Shown: positions 32,168 to 40,911, counted from the stretch's first letter. The stretch: DNA of 64,000 nt from Vibrio nitrifigilis (GCF_015686695.1 NZ_JADPMR010000001.1:992001-1056000); one strand, 5' to 3'. The notes: a model not told the origin generated them from the letters alone. Made by a program: numbers and translations.

Positions 32168-32506
32168 ATGGAGCTGATGAATCAACATAAAATCGATGGG
32201 CTAGCTCAAGAGATAGGTCAAGAAAATGTCCCAGTCTTACTTGAGATTTTTCTAGGTGAATTGACCGGTTATCAGCAGCAGTTAACTGATGTAAGTCAGG
32301 CCGATAAACAAGAATGCCTCAAAGATATTAGCCATGCGTTGAAAAGTAGCGCAGCGAGTTTTGGCGCTGATAAACTCTGCGCTAAAGCAATTGAAATTGA
32401 TGGGATGGTGAAATTGGCGTTAGAGTTTGACGTCAACGCTGAAACGGAAAATATCATAGCACTGATGGAAGAAACACATCAGTGCTATGAGCAGCTCTTA
32501 CCTTAA
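32168..32506 (+). CDS. luxU: Phosphorelay protein LuxU
   Basis: A histidine phosphotransfer (HPt) protein that passes phosphate from the quorum-sensing receptors to LuxO. The phosphorylated histidine is His56 in DISHALKSSAASFGA (His58 in V. harveyi numbering). The length is 112 residues. The 3' end overlaps the convergent yvcK-like gene by 9 bp. Confidence 0.95.
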   Translation: MELMNQHKIDGLAQEIGQENVPVLLEIFLGELTGYQQQLTDVSQADKQECLKDISHALKSSAASFGADKLCAKAIEIDGMVKLALEFDVNAETENIIALMEETHQCYEQLLP

Positions 32507-33385
32507 CTGCTCTTCGATTGCCAACTGAAGTTTTGCTCGATCGTGTCGCCATACTCGATTGGGCGAAGCTAGCTCTTTTGTGACACAATTCCAACGATCC
32601 GCTAACTCTGGGTGAGGTTGTTCGCCCAAAACGACATCAATTTGGCGTGCGTGACATGAACGCTCGCACCATTCTAGTTTTTGCTTTAACGACATTCGAC
32701 TTGCGGGACCAAATTCAGGCGATAAGTTCTCGATGAACAAGAGTTTCGCACTAGCGTTCGTGGCAATAGCATTAGCGAGTTCGGGCAGCAATAAAGGTGG
32801 CATTACACTGGTTAAGAAACTACCAGGCCCAAGAATGATTGAATCAGCGTCTAAAATGGCCTGGGTGGCCTCTTTTGTCGCTGGCACTTCCGGTTCAAGG
32901 TCGAGCCGGATCAAGTCGCCTGTCATTTCATCAACGTTTGTTTCGCCGGTGACTTTTTCTCCTTTTGTGGAGAGTGCGGTTAGGTCGGAAGGGTGCTCTG
33001 ACATGGGCAGAATATTCACATCAACCTTTAGCATGTTGCGGATCAAATTGATGGCTTCTAATGGACGGACAGATAGGTTATCCAGTGCTGTTAGCATCAG
33101 GTTTCCTAAATTGTGACCATTTAACTCTCCTGAACCTTTAAAGCGATATTCAAACATCATTGAGCTAATTGACGGTTCAGTAATCAATTGATTGATACAG
33201 TTGCGCATGTCGCCCCAAGCAATCCCGCCTTGGCATGAACGGATGCGACCTGTTGAGCCACCGTTATCGGTTGTGGTAACGATGCCTGTTGCATTAGGAC
33301 CAAAATTTTTGAGTGCGGCGAGCACGCGTCCTAGGCCATGACCACCACCGATAGCGACTACTTTGTGACTAGTATGTAAGTCCAT
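32498..33385 (-). CDS. yvcK: YvcK/CofD-like protein
   Basis: A cytoplasmic protein of the CofD-like (2-phospho-L-lactate transferase) fold. The N-terminal nucleotide-sugar-binding region GGGHGLGRVLAAL is followed by DNGGSTGRIR. YvcK in Bacillus binds UDP-sugars and is needed for growth on gluconeogenic carbon; the E. coli relative is YbhK. The function in vibrios is less clear. The length is 295 residues. It overlaps luxU tail to tail by 9 bp, so the two transcripts must be antisense at their ends. Confidence 0.85.
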   Translation of the reverse strand: MDLHTSHKVVAIGGGHGLGRVLAALKNFGPNATGIVTTTDNGGSTGRIRSCQGGIAWGDMRNCINQLITEPSISSMMFEYRFKGSGELNGHNLGNLMLTALDNLSVRPLEAINLIRNMLKVDVNILPMSEHPSDLTALSTKGEKVTGETNVDEMTGDLIRLDLEPEVPATKEATQAILDADSIILGPGSFLTSVMPPLLLPELANAIATNASAKLLFIENLSPEFGPASRMSLKQKLEWCERSCHARQIDVVLGEQPHPELADRWNCVTKELASPNRVWRHDRAKLQLAIEEQLR

Positions 33386-33534
33386 TGATTCTTCTTGGTT
33401 AACGAAGTTAAAAACAGCATTAGATTATTTTAACACCCCATGGGCTTTATAAAGAAAATCACACGGAAAGCAATATTTTTTGTCCTAGAGGGTGGAAAGA
33501 CATACAAATATTAAGTATTTTAGCCCACATGCTG

Positions 33535-33690
33535 CTGAGTGTACGACTGTTCATGTTATGCACTCAGTTGCCATAGCTCCGAGCTTTGCTACCTAAGTCT
33601 AATCGTGGATAAGGTGGTAAAGCCAAGTGGCAATAATGCCACGAGGGCGTGATCAGAAATGATGAGGCCTCCCGTGTTTGGAAAGGTGTT
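33535..33690 (+). ncRNA. Moco (molybdenum cofactor) riboswitch, putative
   Basis: The untranslated leader of moaA contains segments I associate with the Moco RNA motif: CTCCGAGCTTTGCTACC, the hairpin GTGGCAATAATGCCAC, and a terminal GGCCTCCCG ... GGAAAGGTG that includes the moaA ribosome-binding site. An outer stem CTGAGTG / CACTCAG lies at 33535-33574. In E. coli and V. cholerae, moaA is preceded by this element, which lowers translation when cofactor is plentiful. A covariance-model search would settle the boundaries. Confidence 0.72.
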
Positions 33691-33692
33691 TC

Positions 33693-34682
33693 GTGGCGCA
33701 ACAATTTCATGATAATTATGAGCGTAAGTTCTATTACTTGCGCTTGTCTGTTACAGATGTCTGTAACTTTAAATGTACTTACTGCTTACCTGATGGTTAT
33801 AAGCCTTCGGGGAGTCGTAACTCGTCTTTTTTAACGCTACCAGAGATAAAGCGTGTGGTTAGTGCGTTCGCTGCAAGTGGAACGTCTAAAGTACGTATTA
33901 CTGGTGGTGAACCTAGCTTACGTAAAGATTTTACCGATATCATTGCAACGACAGCGCAAACGTCAGGTATTGAGAAAGTCGCGACGACGACCAACGGCTA
34001 CCGAATGGAGAAGCACGTTGGTGAGTGGCGTGAGGCTGGGTTAACACATATCAATGTCAGCGTGGATAGTTTGGATCCGCGCATGTTTCATCAAATCACC
34101 GGACAAAATCGTTTCCATCAAGTCATGGCAGGAATTGACCGTGCATTTGAAGTAGGGTACGAGCAGGTCAAAGTTAACGTTGTATTGATGAAAAACCTCA
34201 ATTACCAAGAATTGCCCCGTTTTCTTGATTGGATCAAACATCGGTCTATTCAGTTACGTTTTATCGAATTAATGCAAACTGGTGAAATGGATGACTTATT
34301 TCAAAATCATCATGTTTCGGGTACGTCGATTCGTAATCATTTGATTGCTAACGGATGGCTGTTAAAAGCCAAAGAGAAAAATGATGGTCCTGCCCAAGTG
34401 TATGTGCATCCTGATTACCAAGGTGAAATAGGGTTAATCATGCCTTATGAAAAGCATTTCTGCGAAACATGTAACCGACTACGTATCTCAGCATTGGGTA
34501 AATTGCATCTCTGCTTGTTTGGAGAAGAGGGCGTAGAGTTACGCGATCTTTTACAGACCGAAGACCAACAACCAGAGCTTATCGCACGTATTCAAGCGCA
34601 TTTAAGAACAAAATCTGTTAGTCATTTTTTACACGATGGTCATACAGGCATGACGCCTCATTTGGCATCGATCGGCGGCTAA
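33693..34682 (+). CDS. moaA: GTP 3',8-cyclase
   Basis: A radical-SAM enzyme for the first step of molybdenum cofactor synthesis, converting GTP to 3',8-cyclo-H2GTP with MoaC then acting. The N-terminal SAM cluster CNFKCTYC (Cys24, 28, 31), the C-terminal cluster CETCNRLRIS ... LHLC and the terminal Gly-Gly are all present. I chose GTG 33693 (VAQQFHDNY) because it aligns with known MoaA and sits behind AAGG; a TTG at 33678 is also in frame. The length is 329 residues. Confidence 0.96.
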   Translation: MAQQFHDNYERKFYYLRLSVTDVCNFKCTYCLPDGYKPSGSRNSSFLTLPEIKRVVSAFAASGTSKVRITGGEPSLRKDFTDIIATTAQTSGIEKVATTTNGYRMEKHVGEWREAGLTHINVSVDSLDPRMFHQITGQNRFHQVMAGIDRAFEVGYEQVKVNVVLMKNLNYQELPRFLDWIKHRSIQLRFIELMQTGEMDDLFQNHHVSGTSIRNHLIANGWLLKAKEKNDGPAQVYVHPDYQGEIGLIMPYEKHFCETCNRLRISALGKLHLCLFGEEGVELRDLLQTEDQQPELIARIQAHLRTKSVSHFLHDGHTGMTPHLASIGG

Positions 34683-34753
34683 CTCGCTCCAATTAACTGG
34701 TAAGCCAGCATGCGATAGGCTTGCCTTACATTTTATGCATTAGAGGTGAACTT

Positions 34754-35260
34754 ATGGGTCACGCAGCAAGTGAATTTAAACCAGCAAATATTGCAGTGCT
34801 AACTGTTTCTGATACTCGTACTGAAGAAAATGATACGTCAGGTCACTACTTTGTTGAGCAGTTAAAAGAAGCGGGCCATCACTTGGCCGATAAGAAAATC
34901 GTGATTGACGATATGTACCAAATTCGTGCGATTTTGTCGCAGTGGATTGCCGATGAAAATGTTCAAGCGGTACTGATTACTGGTGGAACGGGTTTTACAT
35001 CCCGAGATAGCACTCCGGAAGCTGTAAAACCTTTGTTTGATAAAGAAGTTGAAGGCTTTGGTGAACTGTTCCGTATGGTCTCTTATGAAGAAATTGGTAC
35101 GTCAACGATTCAGTCACGTGCTGTTGCTGGATTTGCCAACCATACTGTGATTTTTGCTATGCCAGGTTCGACCGGTGCGTGTCGTACAGGTTGGACTAAA
35201 ATCATTAAAGATCAATTGGATGCTACACACCGTCCATGTAATTTTATGCCACATCTGTAA
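34754..35260 (+). CDS. moaB: Molybdenum cofactor biosynthesis protein MoaB
   Basis: A MogA-like fold protein. The family adenylates molybdopterin, although E. coli MoaB is reported to lack this activity. The motifs TVSDTRTEENDTSG and TGGTGFTSRD are typical of the MPT-binding site. The start ATG 34754 follows GAGGTGAA; the open frame reaches 34721. The length is 168 residues. It lies in the moaABCDE operon. Confidence 0.94.
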   Translation: MGHAASEFKPANIAVLTVSDTRTEENDTSGHYFVEQLKEAGHHLADKKIVIDDMYQIRAILSQWIADENVQAVLITGGTGFTSRDSTPEAVKPLFDKEVEGFGELFRMVSYEEIGTSTIQSRAVAGFANHTVIFAMPGSTGACRTGWTKIIKDQLDATHRPCNFMPHL

Positions 35261-35271
35261 GAGGTTACACC

Positions 35272-35751
35272 ATGTCTGAGTTAACTCATATTAACGCTGC
35301 CGGTGAAGCCAATATGGTGGACGTCTCTGCAAAAGCGGAGACAGTACGTGAAGCTCGAGCAGAAGCCTATGTACAAATGTCTGCAGAGACATTAAATATG
35401 ATCGTTTCTGGTCAGCATCATAAAGGTGATGTCTTCGCCACGGCTAGAATCGCTGGGATTCAAGCTGCGAAGAAAACATGGGATTTGATCCCTCTTTGCC
35501 ATCCATTGCTGCTTTCTAAAGTTGAAGTGCAACTCGAAGCTCTAGTCGCTGAAAATAAAGTACGTATTGAATCTGTATGTAAATTGGCGGGTAAAACAGG
35601 GGTTGAGATGGAAGCTCTAACGGCAGCGTCAGTGGCCGCGTTGACTATCTATGACATGTGTAAAGCGGTGCAAAAAGACATGGTGATTGAGCACGTTCGG
35701 TTACTTGAAAAAACCGGTGGTAAGTCTGGACACTTTAAGGCGCACTCATGA
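35272..35751 (+). CDS. moaC: Cyclic pyranopterin monophosphate synthase
   Basis: Converts 3',8-cyclo-H2GTP into cPMP, the precursor to molybdopterin. The family segments HHKGDVFATARIAGI, LIPLCHPL and KTGVEMEALTA are intact. The length is 159 residues. The stop overlaps the moaD start (ATGA), implying coupling. Confidence 0.96.
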   Translation: MSELTHINAAGEANMVDVSAKAETVREARAEAYVQMSAETLNMIVSGQHHKGDVFATARIAGIQAAKKTWDLIPLCHPLLLSKVEVQLEALVAENKVRIESVCKLAGKTGVEMEALTAASVAALTIYDMCKAVQKDMVIEHVRLLEKTGGKSGHFKAHS

Positions 35752-35993
35752 TAAACGTTTTATTTTTTGCCCAAACCCGCGAATTGATTGGCCTCGATTC
35801 AGTTACTGTAGAGCAACCATTCTCGACCGTTGATGAGTTGCGCGCTTATTTGGCGAGTCAACCTGGAAAATGGGAATTGGCCCTTGAGAGTGGTAAGTTG
35901 CTAGCGGCAGTTAATCAATCAATTGTTCCCATGGAATATTCGCTCAACGATGGTGATGAGGTCGCTTTCTTTCCACCTGTAACCGGAGGTTAA
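35748..35993 (+). CDS. moaD: Molybdopterin synthase sulfur carrier subunit
   Basis: A ubiquitin-fold protein of 81 residues that carries sulfur as a C-terminal thiocarboxylate. The C-terminus FFPPVTGG ends in the required Gly-Gly. It overlaps moaC by four bases, and moaE starts two bases after its stop codon. Confidence 0.96.
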   Translation: MINVLFFAQTRELIGLDSVTVEQPFSTVDELRAYLASQPGKWELALESGKLLAAVNQSIVPMEYSLNDGDEVAFFPPVTGG

Positions 35994-35994
35994 T

Positions 35995-36447
35995 ATGGAC
36001 CTCAAAATCTCTGTTCAGCAAGAAGATTTTTCTTTGGCACAAGAATATGAACATCTTGCTTTAGGCACTGATGCTGGTGCCGTTGTCACTTTTGTCGGCA
36101 AAGTACGCGATATGAATTTGGGTGATAATGTTCAAGGCTTACATCTTGAACATTACCCAGGCATGACCGAAAAATCATTGACCTCAATAGCGGAACAGGC
36201 CGCTGAGCGTTGGCCAATACTTCGTGCGACGATCATTCATCGCATTGGTGATTTAGATATTGGTGATCAAATCGTTTTGGTAGGCGTTTCTAGCTCTCAT
36301 CGAAGTGCTTCTTTTGCGGCTAGCGAATTTATAATGGACTACTTAAAAACAGAAGCGCCATTTTGGAAAAAAGAGCGAACCACGACAGATAATCGTTGGA
36401 TTGACTCTCGCGAATCGGATAAAAAATCGGCTGAGCGTTGGAAGTAA
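35995..36447 (+). CDS. moaE: Molybdopterin synthase catalytic subunit
   Basis: With MoaD, it inserts two sulfurs into cPMP to form molybdopterin. The conserved segments GAVVTFVGKVRD, HRIGDLDIGD and FWKKE (active-site lysines) are present. The length is 150 residues. It is the last gene of the moa operon. Confidence 0.96.
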   Translation: MDLKISVQQEDFSLAQEYEHLALGTDAGAVVTFVGKVRDMNLGDNVQGLHLEHYPGMTEKSLTSIAEQAAERWPILRATIIHRIGDLDIGDQIVLVGVSSSHRSASFAASEFIMDYLKTEAPFWKKERTTTDNRWIDSRESDKKSAERWK

Positions 36448-36749
36448 AGCCATTTTGTAACGAATTATGAATAGAGAAAATCTATAGCACGATTTTTATG
36501 TAATAGTGAATCAGGCATATGCCTGCATAACCGATAAAAATTATTGTTAATGATTTTCTCTACTTACCCCTTTCTGATTAGTTAACCCCACTATTTTTCT
36601 CATTTCTAAACCTCTCATGACTGTTAGTCTTGAGCATCATAGGGTTCTCCTTTTGCAATAATTGGCTTTTTCTATTTAGTAATTTATCAAAAGTGGTTAA
36701 CACTTAGGGAAAGAGCAACATACCGTTGCCGGTTGAGGAGAGTGCCAAT
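36448..36749. other. Gap between moaE and the CBS gene
   Basis: About 300 bp with no gene. It holds the 14-bp perfect palindrome CAGGCATATGCCTG (36512-36525), enclosed by distant complementary arms AGAGAAAATC (36473) and GATTTTCTCT (36552). It may form an RNA structure at the 3' end of the moa transcript, but there is no clear U-tract. The promoter of the CBS gene is not obvious. Confidence 0.4.
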
Positions 36750-37166
36750 ATGGATTCCATTCAAGTTAGAGATTATATGACGCTGCATCCGGTTACCTTT
36801 ACCCCGGAAATGCCTTTGACGGCCGCATTGGCAAAGTTGTTGCGTTCTGACAACCACGGTGGTCCGGTCATTGACGATAAGGAGCATGTTATTGGGTTTA
36901 TTTCAGAGCAAGATTTATTGGATAAGTTGGTGAAGGCCAGCTATTTTTGTCATGATTCTCATGTAGTTGGTGAGTGTATGCGTGATGAAGTGTTGACGGT
37001 TTCTCCTGATATGACGATTATCGAATTGGCCGATCTAATGCAAGTGGGTAAACCCAAAGCGTATCCAGTCGTCGATAACGGAAAATTGTTGGGAATGATT
37101 TCACGCAGTGAAGTATTAAAAGCTTTAGGGAAAAATCTCGCATCCTGTTTCCAGCACCCTGTTTAA
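36750..37166 (+). CDS. Tandem CBS-domain protein
   Basis: 138 residues made almost entirely of a CBS pair: first domain about 9-60 (VRDYMTLHPVTF ... VIGFISEQDLL), second about 72-130 (ECMRDEVLTVSPDMTI ... LLGMISRSEVL). Such modules bind adenosyl nucleotides and usually regulate a partner, but none is linked here. The start ATG 36750 follows GAGGAGA; an upstream in-frame TTG at 36726 is less likely. The role is unknown. A nucleotide or redox sensor is a guess. Confidence 0.85.
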   Translation: MDSIQVRDYMTLHPVTFTPEMPLTAALAKLLRSDNHGGPVIDDKEHVIGFISEQDLLDKLVKASYFCHDSHVVGECMRDEVLTVSPDMTIIELADLMQVGKPKAYPVVDNGKLLGMISRSEVLKALGKNLASCFQHPV

Positions 37167-37189
37167 TCATGGGGAATAACTTATCTAGC

Positions 37190-37455
37190 TATACGCAAGT
37201 AACCTCAAGATGCTGTTTCAGCGAGAATGTATTCGCTCTTAGGCAAGGCACTGATTTGAAGACATAGTCATTCTACGTTAAAAATCAGTAACACAGCCTA
37301 GGAGCGAATAAAACTCGCCCTTTGGGAGCTCATCAACAAACCTATTTCTGTGCTCAATCACGTTGAAAGGGAATGACCATTCCTGCCTTGATTGAGCTTG
37401 ATCTAGGCTCGTTGATGAAGCTCTGAATCCTGCATCTTGAGGTCATTTGGGTATA
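37190..37455. repeat. 266-bp nested inverted-repeat (MITE-like) element
   Basis: The ends TATACGCAAGTAACCTCAAG and CTTGAGGTCATTTGGGTATA are imperfect inverted repeats. Two more internal inverted pairs are present: GCGAGAATGTATTCGCTCTT with GGAGCGAATAAAACTCGC, and GAGCTCATCAAC with GTTGATGAAGCTC. The palindrome GGGAATGACCATTCC lies between them. There is no reading frame. Related ends or fragments are at 167-259, 15734-15750, 27580-27611 and 61362-61426. This suggests a small non-autonomous mobile element family. Confidence 0.75.
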
Positions 37456-37505
37456 TTAAGCTCCTTTTTTACTTCTTTTCAATGTGATTGGGCCATATAA
37501 ATAGC

Positions 37506-37537
37506 TTGACCTTAGAGTTAACTCCAAGCTGTATGCT
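37506..37537 (+). promoter_or_regulatory. ZntR-type MerR-family promoter of zntA
   Basis: The -35 TTGACC and -10 TATGCT are separated by an overlong 20-bp spacer containing the palindrome CTTAGAGTTAACTCCAAG. This is the same design as the E. coli zntA promoter, where zinc-loaded ZntR untwists the spacer. No zntR lies in this window. Confidence 0.88.
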
Positions 37538-37568
37538 TTAGGGAGTTAATTGATAAGGAGACTTATTT

Positions 37569-39872
37569 ATGTGTTCTAAACATTCAGAATGTTGCTCTAC
37601 TAAACATAGCCAACCTGCGCAGCGAAATGACTCATGCTGCCACTCTTCACCTAAGATACTATCGATTCGTCCTATGGGGACATCTAGTAGTGAATCTCAT
37701 GTTGGCGCGACTTGCTCTACGGATTCCTTAGCAGGGGATAGTGGAGGCGACGAAGACCCTGTCCGGCATCTGGGAAAATATCAATCGAGTTGGCGTGTGG
37801 TGGGGATGGACTGTCCTTCTTGTGCAAGAAAAGTAGAAACTGCTGTTAATCAATTAACCGATATCATCTCTGCCAAGGTAGTTTTTAGCACTGAGAAGTT
37901 AGTTGTCGAGTACAACCAGCCAGCAACAGAGCAAGCCATTGAAAGCGTCGTCCAACGCACTGGTTACGATGTTCATAACTTAAATCAAGCCACTCACTCG
38001 CATAAGTCTGAGAATACGCCTTGGTATCGTCAGCGCGATACACAACAAATCATAGTGATAGGCATTGGTATTTTATTTGGTGCTTTAATAGGAAACTGGC
38101 ATAGAGAATTAGGACAGTGGGTTGATGTTATCGTTTGTATCGCGGGGTTATTGCCGATAGCAAAAAGTGCGTTGAGAGGTGCGCAATCGGGTTCTCCGTT
38201 TACGATAGAAACACTGATGACAGTAGCATGCCTCGGTGCTTTATATCTCGGTGCATACACAGAAGCTGCGATGGTTATTTTTCTCTTCTTAATAGGGGAA
38301 CGTCTTGAAGGACTTGCAGCAGAAAAGGCTCGTAGTGGTGTTCAATCTTTAATGAAATTATTGCCAGAACAAGCAACAAAAATTATCGATGGGCAACGCA
38401 TTAACGTAGATGTGGCAAGTTTAAACCTTGGTGATGTGATTGAAGTTTCTCCTGGAGGTCGTTTACCTGCGGATGGCATTTTATTGACAACGGCTGCCGC
38501 GATTGATGAAAGTGCGTTAACCGGCGAATCTGTTCCGGCAGAGCGCCAGCAAGGTGAGTCGCTATCGGCTGGTGGGGTCGTCGTCGATCGGGTCATTCAG
38601 GTACGTGTCACCTCTCGCCAAGGGGAAAATGCCATCGATCGTATTCTGCATATGATTGAAGACGCAGAATCACGTAAGGCACCTTTGGAGCGATTTCTTG
38701 ATAAATTCAGCCGTTGGTATACACCGATGATGATGGGAGTTGCCTTAGCGGTGGTTTTGATTCCGCCACTTATATTCTCTCAACCGTGGGATACATGGCT
38801 CTATCGAGGTTTGGCGACGTTATTGATAGCTTGCCCATGTGCGCTCGTGATTTCAACGCCTGCCGCGATAACCTCTGGGTTAGCAACGGCGGCTCGGTAT
38901 GGTGCACTGATTAAAGGTGGTGCTGCACTCGAACAATTGGGACGAATTAAAACGATTGCGTTTGATAAAACGGGAACGTTAACCCAAGGCCAACCTCAAG
39001 TGACTGACGTTATAACATTGGGGAACGAAACTGAGGAAAAAATATTGCAGTATGCCGCTGCAGTAGAACAAGGCTCTGTTCACCCTTTAGCCAAGGCATT
39101 AGTTAATTACGTTGAAGGCCAGAAAATACCACTCCCTGAGGCTAACAATAAAAGCGCTCAAGCGGGGAAAGGGGTATCTGGTGTTGTTAATGGGCAAAAG
39201 GTACAGCTCCTCGCCCCTCGCCATAGTCATTTAGTGGATGAACATGCTCAATCCATCGTTGAACGGCTGGAGTTACAAGGTAAAACCGTTGTGTATCTTC
39301 AAATAGCGTCTGAGGTTGTAGGGATCATATCCTGGCAAGATCAGTTGCGTGACGATGCGCAAAAGGCGGTGCACAAGTTAACGTCAATGGGCATTTCAAG
39401 CGTGATGCTGACGGGTGACAATCAACGTTGCGCAGCGGGAATGGCCGAGCAATTGAATCTAGAGTATCAAGCGCAATTGTTGCCAGCAGATAAAGTGGAT
39501 TGGGTAAGAAATATGGCACAACAAGGCCATGTAGCGATGGTAGGTGATGGTATTAATGATGCGCCAGCGATGAAATCTGCCAGTGTAGCCATCGCGATGG
39601 GGGAAGGCAGTGATGTTGCACTAGAGACGGCAGATGCGGCTTTAACGCACAATCGATTATCCGGTATTCCTACTATGATTGCTTTATCTCAAGCAACATT
39701 GGCTAACATCAGGCAAAACATTACCTTAGCTTTGGGATTGAAGGCGATTTTTCTCGTAACGAGTTTGTGCGGTATTACCGGCTTGTGGTTAGCGGTATTA
39801 GCTGACAGCGGAGCGACTGCATTAGTGACGTTGAATGCATTGCGTTTACTGCGTTTTAAAGCAGACGACTAA
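37569..39872 (+). CDS. zntA: Zn2+/Cd2+/Pb2+-exporting P-type ATPase
   Basis: An inner-membrane metal efflux pump, 767 residues. The N-terminus is rich in Cys and His (CSKHSECCSTKHS, then CCH), followed by a heavy-metal-associated domain with GMDCPSCARK. The membrane metal site CPC is at 422-424, the phosphorylation motif is DKTGTLTQG, and the hinge is GDGINDAPAM. AAGGAG precedes ATG. The ZntR-type promoter supports Zn/Cd/Pb rather than copper specificity. The extra Cys-rich leader may buffer metal. Confidence 0.95.
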   Translation: MCSKHSECCSTKHSQPAQRNDSCCHSSPKILSIRPMGTSSSESHVGATCSTDSLAGDSGGDEDPVRHLGKYQSSWRVVGMDCPSCARKVETAVNQLTDIISAKVVFSTEKLVVEYNQPATEQAIESVVQRTGYDVHNLNQATHSHKSENTPWYRQRDTQQIIVIGIGILFGALIGNWHRELGQWVDVIVCIAGLLPIAKSALRGAQSGSPFTIETLMTVACLGALYLGAYTEAAMVIFLFLIGERLEGLAAEKARSGVQSLMKLLPEQATKIIDGQRINVDVASLNLGDVIEVSPGGRLPADGILLTTAAAIDESALTGESVPAERQQGESLSAGGVVVDRVIQVRVTSRQGENAIDRILHMIEDAESRKAPLERFLDKFSRWYTPMMMGVALAVVLIPPLIFSQPWDTWLYRGLATLLIACPCALVISTPAAITSGLATAARYGALIKGGAALEQLGRIKTIAFDKTGTLTQGQPQVTDVITLGNETEEKILQYAAAVEQGSVHPLAKALVNYVEGQKIPLPEANNKSAQAGKGVSGVVNGQKVQLLAPRHSHLVDEHAQSIVERLELQGKTVVYLQIASEVVGIISWQDQLRDDAQKAVHKLTSMGISSVMLTGDNQRCAAGMAEQLNLEYQAQLLPADKVDWVRNMAQQGHVAMVGDGINDAPAMKSASVAIAMGEGSDVALETADAALTHNRLSGIPTMIALSQATLANIRQNITLALGLKAIFLVTSLCGITGLWLAVLADSGATALVTLNALRLLRFKADD

Positions 39873-39896
39873 GGCTTGCGATTCATGACTATACTC

Positions 39897-39930
39897 AAAA
39901 GCACAGTGCTTACTGTGCTTTTATTTTTGT
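39897..39930 (+). terminator. Rho-independent terminator after zntA
   Basis: AAAAGCACAGT / ACTGTGCTTTT stem followed by a T-rich run. Confidence 0.88.
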
Positions 39931-39947
39931 CTTTACCAATGAATTAG

Positions 39948-40015
39948 TGTGATATTTATCACATTAGTGTGTAAATATAAAAATTGTTGCTTTTATTTTT
40001 GTGATAATCATCGGT
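39948..40015 (+). promoter_or_regulatory. Paired CRP sites with CytR-like half-site upstream of udp
   Basis: A perfect TGTGATATTTATCACA (39948-39963) and a weaker TGTGATAATCATCGGT (40000-40015) are centred 52 bp apart. A GTTGC element at 39986-39990 lies between them. This is the CRP-CytR-CRP layout known for E. coli nucleoside genes, including udp. The CytR part is inferred. Confidence 0.75.
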
Positions 40016-40099
40016 TTTTAAAAATGATGGGTCGGATACAGTTATCTGGTACCCAAAAAAATCAGAGCTAAAAACAAGCCGTAATAAGGAGTATTTTTT

Positions 40100-40861
40100 A
40101 TGACTCAAGCTGTATTCCATTTAGGTGTCACAAAAGAAGATTTACAAGATGCAACACTTGCGATCATTCCTGGTGATCCTGCTCGTGTAGAAAAAATTGC
40201 TAACTTACTCGAGAACCCTCAATTTCTAGCAAGTCAACGTGAATACACACTGTATCGTGGCCAACTAGACGGTCAATCGGTTGTTGTCTGTTCTACTGGT
40301 ATTGGTGGACCATCAACGTCGATCGCTGTGGAAGAATTAGCGCAACTGGGTGTACGAACATTCCTTCGCGTCGGTACCACTGGCGCAATTCAACCACACG
40401 TTAATGTGGGTGATATGATTGTAACGACAGGTTCTGTTCGCCTAGATGGCGCAAGTCTGCACTTTGCTCCAATGGAATTTCCAGCCGTTGCTGATTTTGA
40501 TGTAGCCACTGCAATGAAGAAAGCCGCAGTAACGAGTGGTGCAAATGTTCATACCGGTGTAACAGCATCCAGTGATACGTTCTATCCAGGGCAAGAGCGT
40601 TATGACACGTTTACTGGTCGAGTAGTCCGTCGTTTTCAAGGCTCAATGAAAGAGTGGCAAGAAATGGGCGTATTAAACTTTGAGATGGAATCGGCAACCT
40701 TACTGACTATGTGCGCCAGTTCTGGTCTGAAAGCTGGGTGTGTGGCCGGCGTTATTATCAACCGTACACAAAAAGAAACCCCTGACCATGAAACACTGAA
40801 ATTGGCAGAAACTCGTGCAATTCAAGTGGTGGTGGATGCAGCGCGCGAATTACTCGCTTAA
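40100..40861 (+). CDS. udp: Uridine phosphorylase
   Basis: Cleaves uridine with phosphate to uracil and ribose-1-phosphate in the cytoplasm. It is a nucleoside phosphorylase family member of 253 residues. Conserved segments are IIPGDPARVEKIA (phosphate site), RVGTTGAIQPHVNVGD and NFEMESATLLTMC (ribose site). AAGGAG lies nine bases before ATG. The upstream region suggests CRP and CytR control. Confidence 0.97.
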   Translation: MTQAVFHLGVTKEDLQDATLAIIPGDPARVEKIANLLENPQFLASQREYTLYRGQLDGQSVVVCSTGIGGPSTSIAVEELAQLGVRTFLRVGTTGAIQPHVNVGDMIVTTGSVRLDGASLHFAPMEFPAVADFDVATAMKKAAVTSGANVHTGVTASSDTFYPGQERYDTFTGRVVRRFQGSMKEWQEMGVLNFEMESATLLTMCASSGLKAGCVAGVIINRTQKETPDHETLKLAETRAIQVVVDAARELLA

Positions 40862-40877
40862 TTCATTAATGACAGAG

Positions 40878-40904
40878 AAAGGCTTGGTTTACCAAGCCTT
40901 TTTT
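40878..40904. terminator. Terminator between udp and the leftward gene
   Basis: AAAGGCTTGG / CCAAGCCTTT stem with a TTTA loop and six T. The A-rich left side may also serve the convergent gene. Confidence 0.9.
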
Positions 40905-40911
40905 GATTGCC

